Assembly (NCBI GenBank): GCA_030077755.1 | Contig: JAQJZZ010000012.1 | Span: 930,001 to 994,000, forward strand | Direction of reading: 5' to 3' | DNA from: Filosporella fistucella | Lineage: Eukaryota > Ascomycota > Leotiomycetes > Helotiales | DNA length: 64,000 nt | Shown here: positions 58,653 to 64,000 of the stretch, piece by piece | Layout of the letters: each line of letters opens with the position of its first letter | Position numbering within the stretch: the first letter of the stretch is position 1 | Notes under the pieces: model-generated | Told to the model about the DNA's origin: nothing | What the model saw: only the letters and a program-made list of their open reading frames with translations | Databases searched by the model: none | Translations under genes and position numbers: made by a program

Positions 58653-60220
58653 CTAAATCAAACTATTACCCTGCACAACCTCATACTGCGTCCCAGCAGG
58701 ATCAAGTAACATCATCGCATTCTCCTGTCCCTGCTGCTCTATCGCCAATTGCGCATAATTAGCATCCACCGCCGTCTGCGCATCCGCAACACCACTCATA
58801 TCCCCTCCTGCTCCTAAATCCCCACCACCCATATCCGCTCCAGCAGCACCATCAAAAACTCCACCATCCACAGCATCTACCCCCAATGCCACGGCACCTA
58901 CAGCCGCTATCCCTAGAGCAGCTCTAGTACCCCATTTCTTGAGCGCGCCGGGCTTGCCCATTGTTTCCTTAGTGGATTTTTGGAAAGAGGTCATTTTGGT
59001 GGAGAATTTGTTTAGCATTGAGGAGGAGGAGGAACTTGAGGTGGTTTTTTGAGAGGCGTTGGTGTAGGGAGTTGGTTGTGGGCGGACGGGGAAGGGAGGA
59101 CCGTGCTGTATGTATGTTCCTGGGATGGTGGAGGATGGGGTGAGGGGTTGAGGTGAGGGAGAGTAGACGCCTGGTTGAGTGTATTGCCGGGTTTGGGATT
59201 GCTGAGGAGGGGGGTGGTATTGGTGACCGGGTTGTTGGTTTGGCTGCATATAGCTGCCTCGTTGTAAGTTTTGCTGTTGTTGTTGTTGGATTTGCTGCGG
59301 AGAAAGGGCATATTGCTGTACAGCTTGCTGGTTTGGTTGTATGTAACTATTCCTCTGTGAATTTTGTGGCGGCTGCTGTTGAATTTGTTGCGGGGGAGGT
59401 GAGAATTGCTGAACAGATTGTTGTGGGGGACCAGCAAATTGGTGCTGATGTTGCGGGGGAGTATATTGCTGAGCAGGCTGTTGAGCATGTGATGGAGCAG
59501 CAACAAATTGTTGCTGTTGTTGCAGGGAAGCATATTGCAGCCCATTTTGCTGCACAGGCTGAATATAACTATTTCTTTGCACATTTTGCTGTTGCTGTTG
59601 AACAGGTTGCTGAGCAGGTTGCATATGCCCATTCACCTGCCCACCATTCTGCTGCTGGACCTGCTGACCATAATGATTCTGCTGAATTGTACTTGGCTGT
59701 TGTCCATATGTCTGGACCTGCTGTTGTTGCTGTTGTATAACGTATTGTCCATTCCCCTGTCCCATCTGTTGGCCAGCCTGATACTGGGGTTGTTGCATTT
59801 GAGGCGTATGGGGCGTAAGAGGTGTCTGAAATTGGGCTACTGCTGGCTGTTGTGGTATAGCGAAATATCCTGGGGTTTGGGGTTGTGGAGAAGGTGTTGT
59901 GTACTGCTGAGTTTGCTGATTTTTTGCTACTTGAGGCTGGTATTGTTGTTGATTCTGAGGTGTTCCTTGCACAGGCGGACTTTGTGGTGGAGAAGCGGGT
60001 AAATCCCATGTTGTCTGTCCGGTTTTGGTATTGAGATAGTAACTATTTTATCAATACAGTCGGTTATAATTCTATCAAATCTCTCATGTCTGGTGGAGAT
60101 CCAAAAATGGTATCATGCTCACTTTCTCTTATGCTCAGAACTCCATTGTGATTTCCAATCCGGTGGCATGATATCCGATGAAGGCGAAAGCGCAACAGAA
60201 GGAACTTGTTGCTGCATCAT
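58653..60220 (-). CDS. WW-domain glutamine-rich protein, frame broken
   Basis: Protein with an N-terminal WW domain (proline-rich ligand binding) and a low-complexity Gln/Pro/Tyr region. Exon 1 is 60123-60220 (MMQQQVPSVALSPSSD..PPDWKSQWSSEHKR). Exon 2, from 60043, starts with YYLNTKTGQTTWDL, completing the WW fold with both Trp. At about 60000-60004 there is one base too many: the WW frame runs on as TRFSTTKSA.., while the next codons of the Gln-rich frame read PASPPQSPPVQGTPQ, which is what should follow. The Gln-rich frame is open to 58653 (about 495 residues in total if one A is ignored). The C-terminal part (MLNKFSTKMTSFQKSTKE, then an Ala/Gly-rich stretch) is typical of fungal WW proteins. 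Either a real frameshift or an assembly or sequencing error; an extra tiny intron is less likely. Confidence 0.72.
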
Positions 60221-60549
60221 GACTGAATTCTACTCTTTACACTGTAAACAGAACCACAGATAATACAAATAATAAAAGGAGGGTAAGCAGCTGGTGGTCT
60301 TCAGTAGTTATGATATAATTGTCTAAATCTCCAAGTACAGAAGGTCGAGCCTCGAGCCCTGGAATGATATGGCAAAACACTAGAGAATAGCCGAACACGT
60401 GCCACACGTGACCAGTATAATAAACACTGATTTCAGAGCCCATTTACAACACTTCCTCTGAAATAAGTACGAGAGTATCAACTACAACTTGCAGAATAAT
60501 CGACAAAAAAAAGTACCCCGCGTCCCGACCTCAAATCCCAAGCAGCTGG
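60221..60549. other. intergenic upstream of WW gene
   Basis: About 330 bases, presumed promoter of the WW gene; it contains a repeated ACACGTG (about 60397 and 60404). No gene is seen. Confidence 0.4.
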
Positions 60550-60687
60550 TCACACAAATAAGAAGACAGTGAAACCCTCATCGGTCTCCATATACTCCTT
60601 ACCCTCGACCTCACGCTTCAACTTGGAAGCAGGTTCAAAGTCACTGATGCCGACACAGCGTTGATCGGTGCGGAGACCGTTGTTGTA
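60550..60687 (-). pseudogene. orphan terminal exon of unknown gene
   Basis: An open segment of 45 codons plus TGA that looks strongly coding: it starts right after a good 3' splice signal (CTTATCCTTAG) with YNNGLRTDQR and ends DEGFTVFLFV. Charge pattern and codon use are gene-like (CVGISDFEPASKLKREVEGK). I do not recognise the family. No matching upstream exon is visible on the minus strand up to the LtrA-like gene, so it may be the left-over last exon of a gene that was deleted or moved. Alternatively it belongs to a gene with distant or very short exons that I missed. Confidence 0.45.
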
Positions 60688-61105
60688 CTAAGGATAAGGA
60701 ATGATATTTGAAGTTGAGCACGAAGCTCCTATCTAATGGCAGAAGTGCCAGTCTTATATAGAACTCTCGTTCTTAATGAATCCTCCGAACCGAATGAATC
60801 GCGACTCGGTTCCACTGATTCCACTGATTTACTAAATTCCCTCGTCACCCGTGGTCCTATAATTCTCTTCTCTAACTATAGTTCTCTGCGCAACTTAGCC
60901 AAGCTGCTAAGCCTCAGGCTATAACGGTGTTCGTGACCGTAGGTAACATCGAACAAGGAAACGCATTGTAGTAAAGTACACAAATTGCCATATGACTTGA
61001 AAATCTTAATCGAGATATTCCCCTTTTCCCTTCAGTAATCTAGCGCGAACCTCTTCAGCTCATACAGCCAGCTGTATGAGTTTCGATCCAATAGCGAATA
61101 CGACG
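60688..61105. other. intergenic, no gene seen
   Basis: About 420 bases between the orphan exon and the 3' end of the LtrA-like gene. Nothing recognised. Confidence 0.4.
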
Positions 61106-63287
61106 TCAAAAATAATTTGAGTTAATGCTGCCATGACCTTTCTCGTCATGTGGCCCATCAACATCCATAGACTCTGCTTCGATCTTTCTATGAATAACTT
61201 CCTTCATACTTCTGAATCTATCATTAGCAAGTGCGGAGTCAGGTCGTGGGATCTCTCTAACTTCATGCTCCATGACAACATGCTTGCTCTCTTCTCCAAA
61301 GGACTTCGATTGCATCATGTGAAACTTGGCTCCGCCTGCTATCTCTTCATGGTCAACATGCAGGATCTGAATTGAACCTCTCGTACCTCGTCCCTTTGCC
61401 ATTCCCGTTACCACTCTTGTTGCAATGCAATCCACCAACACCACAGAGAGGATGATGATGACCATGACCGTGAGATTCATGCCACTATCTCGCATGGGAG
61501 GCATTACGGTTGCGCGAACGTTCGCAATGATAATACAGACGATCATCGCTATGAGCCGAATACCGATACGGATATATTCAAAAACGTCTTTGCGATACAT
61601 GCGCACGAAGTATATCGTGATCGCTGAGGATGCGAACATTATGGCGAGCGAAATGAAGACGTAACCAAATACGATGAAGTAGGCGCTGTAGAAAACTTCC
61701 GCAGCAGTTGGTTTGGGGATGTCGCCCAAGAACTCAGGTATAGAATATCCGTTATTCAGATATAGCCCGCCTAAAACCTGGCTGGTGAGGGTTTGGAGAG
61801 CTGTTGTAGTTCCATTTTTGAAAGTCGACATCGCGTTGGATCCAGAGAATTGGTTACTGGCAGAATCTGTAGAGCAGGGATTCACTGTGTTGTTGATAAT
61901 TTCGAGACTTCTTTTAATATCAGGAATAATGGTTGCACTGTACGCGTATTTGTAGAATTTGAAGGAGCCGATGGTATAGTTGAGGGTAGCGGTTAGACTT
62001 TGCCCTGAAATTCCGTGATTGGCGCAAGCAGCTTGTGTAACGGAGTTAAACTTCAGGAAGTAAGTCCAAGTCTTCCATGCAATCACGAGTTGGTTTGCTC
62101 CCTCGACAATTCCGACGAAGGCTATGTGGAGCGGAAAGTGCATAGCCACCCAGAATATCTCCCGGACCGCCCCTAAGTGTTGACCTTCGTGCGGTTGATT
62201 ATCAAAATATGACTGCCATAGATACATCTGCCACGGAAGAAGGAATGAGCTCAGGTCGGTATCATTGGTGGAGAAGAGAGGAGTCGGAATGTTACTTACC
62301 AAAATGGCAATGACAGCGACAATCTGCAGAAAGCAACGGAAGTCGGGACCGTTGGCGCCCATTGTTTTCCCAATTGTCTTCGTAACTCCTATGACTCCTT
62401 CACCAACCACTATCATGGATAGCAGCCCCATTCGTTCTAAGAGGTGGGTTTTCCCAAATCCAAGAGAGTTCCATGTTCCAGATATCGCTAAGATGGATAC
62501 TGCCTCAAGGAACGATAAAATATACCAGGTATAATATATCTTGCTACTTAAACCAGTATGGGAAGCAATTATCATCTAAAAAACGTTCAGTAAGGGTAAG
62601 GACTGAGACTGTCTGGAGTGGCTCACTGCTAAGAAACACCCACTTGTGAGCACAAAGGTGCCAACGACGAATATCATAGGCTTAACTAGGCGCGAATTTG
62701 ACTTAGTCACGTAGACTAAGACTACGGTATACTGTATCGTCAAGATTAATCGACTGAAAAATAGAACAAGACAGAGAGTCTCATAAACGAACTGTTGGGA
62801 ACCTGGTTCGAAATTGTAACCGGCGAGTGCAAATCCCACAAACACAAGGAACTGGAGACTTTTAAACATACGCTCATAGAAAGAGTCTATGGCGAACCGG
62901 ACATCATGAATTGTAATTTGCAGCCAGGTGAACCAGATGACGGTGAAGAATCCCAGATAAGCCCATAATGTGTCGAGATCAACAATGCCATGGACTGCAG
63001 TGAACGTAGCCAGATTCGCGACAAAAAATAGATCGAAAAACAGCTCTATCATACTGGCTTGCTCCCGAGGATGAAAGTACAGATCGTCCCCCGACGAGTA
63101 CTTCAGGGGGGATACTATCCAAGGCAGTGACTCAGCCTTGCGGTCGTGAGGAAGTTTTCTAAAATATAATTTAGCACTTGACATTTGCAGTTACAGAGAA
63201 GATTTGAGTGACCTACTCGTCTGAAGTGAAGTCAGACCTGAAAGTTTCCGTCCGCTTCATGGCCGAGGAATGATCGTGAGCTTCCAT
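61106..63287 (-). CDS. LtrA-like multi-pass membrane protein
   Basis: Membrane protein of the low-temperature-requirement A family as found in fungi, 690 residues, function unknown. Three exons: 63217-63287, 62627-63158 and 61106-62575. The first exon (MEAHDHSSAMKRTETFRSDF) joins in phase 2 to KLPHDRKAESLPWIVSPLKY. The family signature REQASMIELFFDLFFVANLATFT opens the first helices, then FTVIWFTWLQITIHDVRF. The second half has GLLSMIVVGEGVIGVTKTIG, a conserved LtrA stretch, and further helices (VFISLAIMFASSAITIYFV, IGIRLIAMIVCIIIANV). About 9-11 membrane helices in all, with a hydrophilic His-rich cytosolic C-terminus of about 110 residues. No sign of damage. Confidence 0.9.
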
Positions 63288-64000
63288 GACTTGGTCGACC
63301 GTAGTGGACGATTTGAAAAATTGGCAGGTGGCTTTGGAGAAGGAAGGAACGAATAGTTCGAATAAATGAAAATCGCCCAAAAGGCTAGCTAAATTTGAGG
63401 AGATTTAAGAGATTTGAGATTTGGAATGAAGAAAGTAGATTGGAGAGGTGAGTAGGAGGCTAATGGAGAAGAGATTGGATTACACTGATATACTTATAGA
63501 GTCGATTGAGCTTGCAACCGTCATAACTTACTCATGGTTGCTACACTATCCCCTCATTCCCGACCTATCCATTGTGGATGATTGGCTTAATACTAAAAAC
63601 CACCATCGAAGATAAAACGTCTCTAGTTGCTGTAGCTGTATAAGTGACATGTTTCTATCCCAGCCAAGCTCAAGGAGGATTCTTCGGAGAATATTGAATC
63701 CATTTGGGAGTTTCAACAAAATCAACTCTGGTGTTTCCCAATTAGCTTCCTTTCAGCCCTGGCCTGTGTAACCAAAGGACCCGTACCCAGTCTCAGTAGA
63801 CTTTGCCAATATAACTCCAGAAAAACAATTTCGAAATGCTTAGTAGACGCATTGCACCTGGGAGGCATTCAAAAGCCTGCATGGGCCCAAATCGAGGAAC
63901 TCGAATTATGCTAGTGTTTATAATAAGAGTTATAATCAATAAAGTCCTCCTTGCACTTTGCATGCCAGTAAGTCCAATTCTGTTTTGAATACCATCTTTT
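63288..64000. promoter_or_regulatory. upstream region of LtrA-like gene
   Basis: About 710 bases to the window edge, including the promoter and 5' leader of the minus-strand LtrA-like gene. No other gene is seen. Confidence 0.4.

Noticed and set aside
59153..60002. Long plus-strand frames opposite the Gln-rich gene
   Set aside because: They are the reverse-strand image of CAG/CAA repeats (Leu, Val, Ala runs), not genes.

Overview
The window is nuclear DNA of a filamentous ascomycete (Pezizomycotina; a leotiomycete is my best guess from overall flavour, not proven). Most protein genes are split by short introns of about 45-85 nt with GT..AG ends and CTRAC-type branch points. There are fungal-only families (HET domain, CRH and GH72 wall transglycosylases, a Zn2Cys6 regulator, a CCG-6-like wall protein). 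There is an intron-bearing tRNA-Ala, and gene spacing is loose. I found no rRNA, CRISPR, prophage or intact transposon.

Left part (1-11 kb): the 3' end of a secreted GH43 glycosidase gene, then farnesyl diphosphate synthase (ERG20, minus strand) sharing a divergent promoter region with the anaphase-promoting-complex subunit CDC23/APC8. Next come a CutC-family copper homeostasis protein, an FMN-binding pyridoxamine-oxidase-like protein, a CRH-type chitin-glucan transglycosylase with a transmembrane tail, and tRNA-Ala(AGC). Middle part (11-28 kb) is gene-poor: a small GPI-type Thr-rich wall protein, a divergent P-loop GTPase-like gene with an unusual GC-AG intron and an ambiguous splice or frameshift, a small secreted protein, and two long deserts with simple repeats.

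From 28 to 37.3 kb lie, in order, a Zn2Cys6 regulator lacking its sixth cysteine, a short-chain dehydrogenase, a monocarboxylate-type MFS carrier and a CYP65-like P450. Together they could be a small detoxification or catabolic cluster, but no polyketide, peptide or terpene backbone enzyme is present. From 38 to 49.5 kb there is a GH72 glucanosyltransferase with a transmembrane helix and cytosolic coiled-coil tail, a HET-domain protein with three N-terminal MYND-like zinc modules, a mucin-like membrane protein, and a second, decayed HET gene. The right part holds a PAF-acetylhydrolase-type lipase, a sugar transporter, a WW-domain glutamine-rich protein whose frame is broken by one base, an orphan terminal exon, and a multi-pass LtrA-like membrane protein.

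Exon boundaries were inferred by hand from splice signals and phase; totals that divide by three and join family-conserved motifs support most models. The most noteworthy items are the MYND(x3)-HET fusion beside a dying HET gene, the wall transglycosylases that carry cytosolic tails instead of GPI anchors, and the GTPase-like protein with a lost G3 aspartate. I did not find anything I would call a wholly new system.
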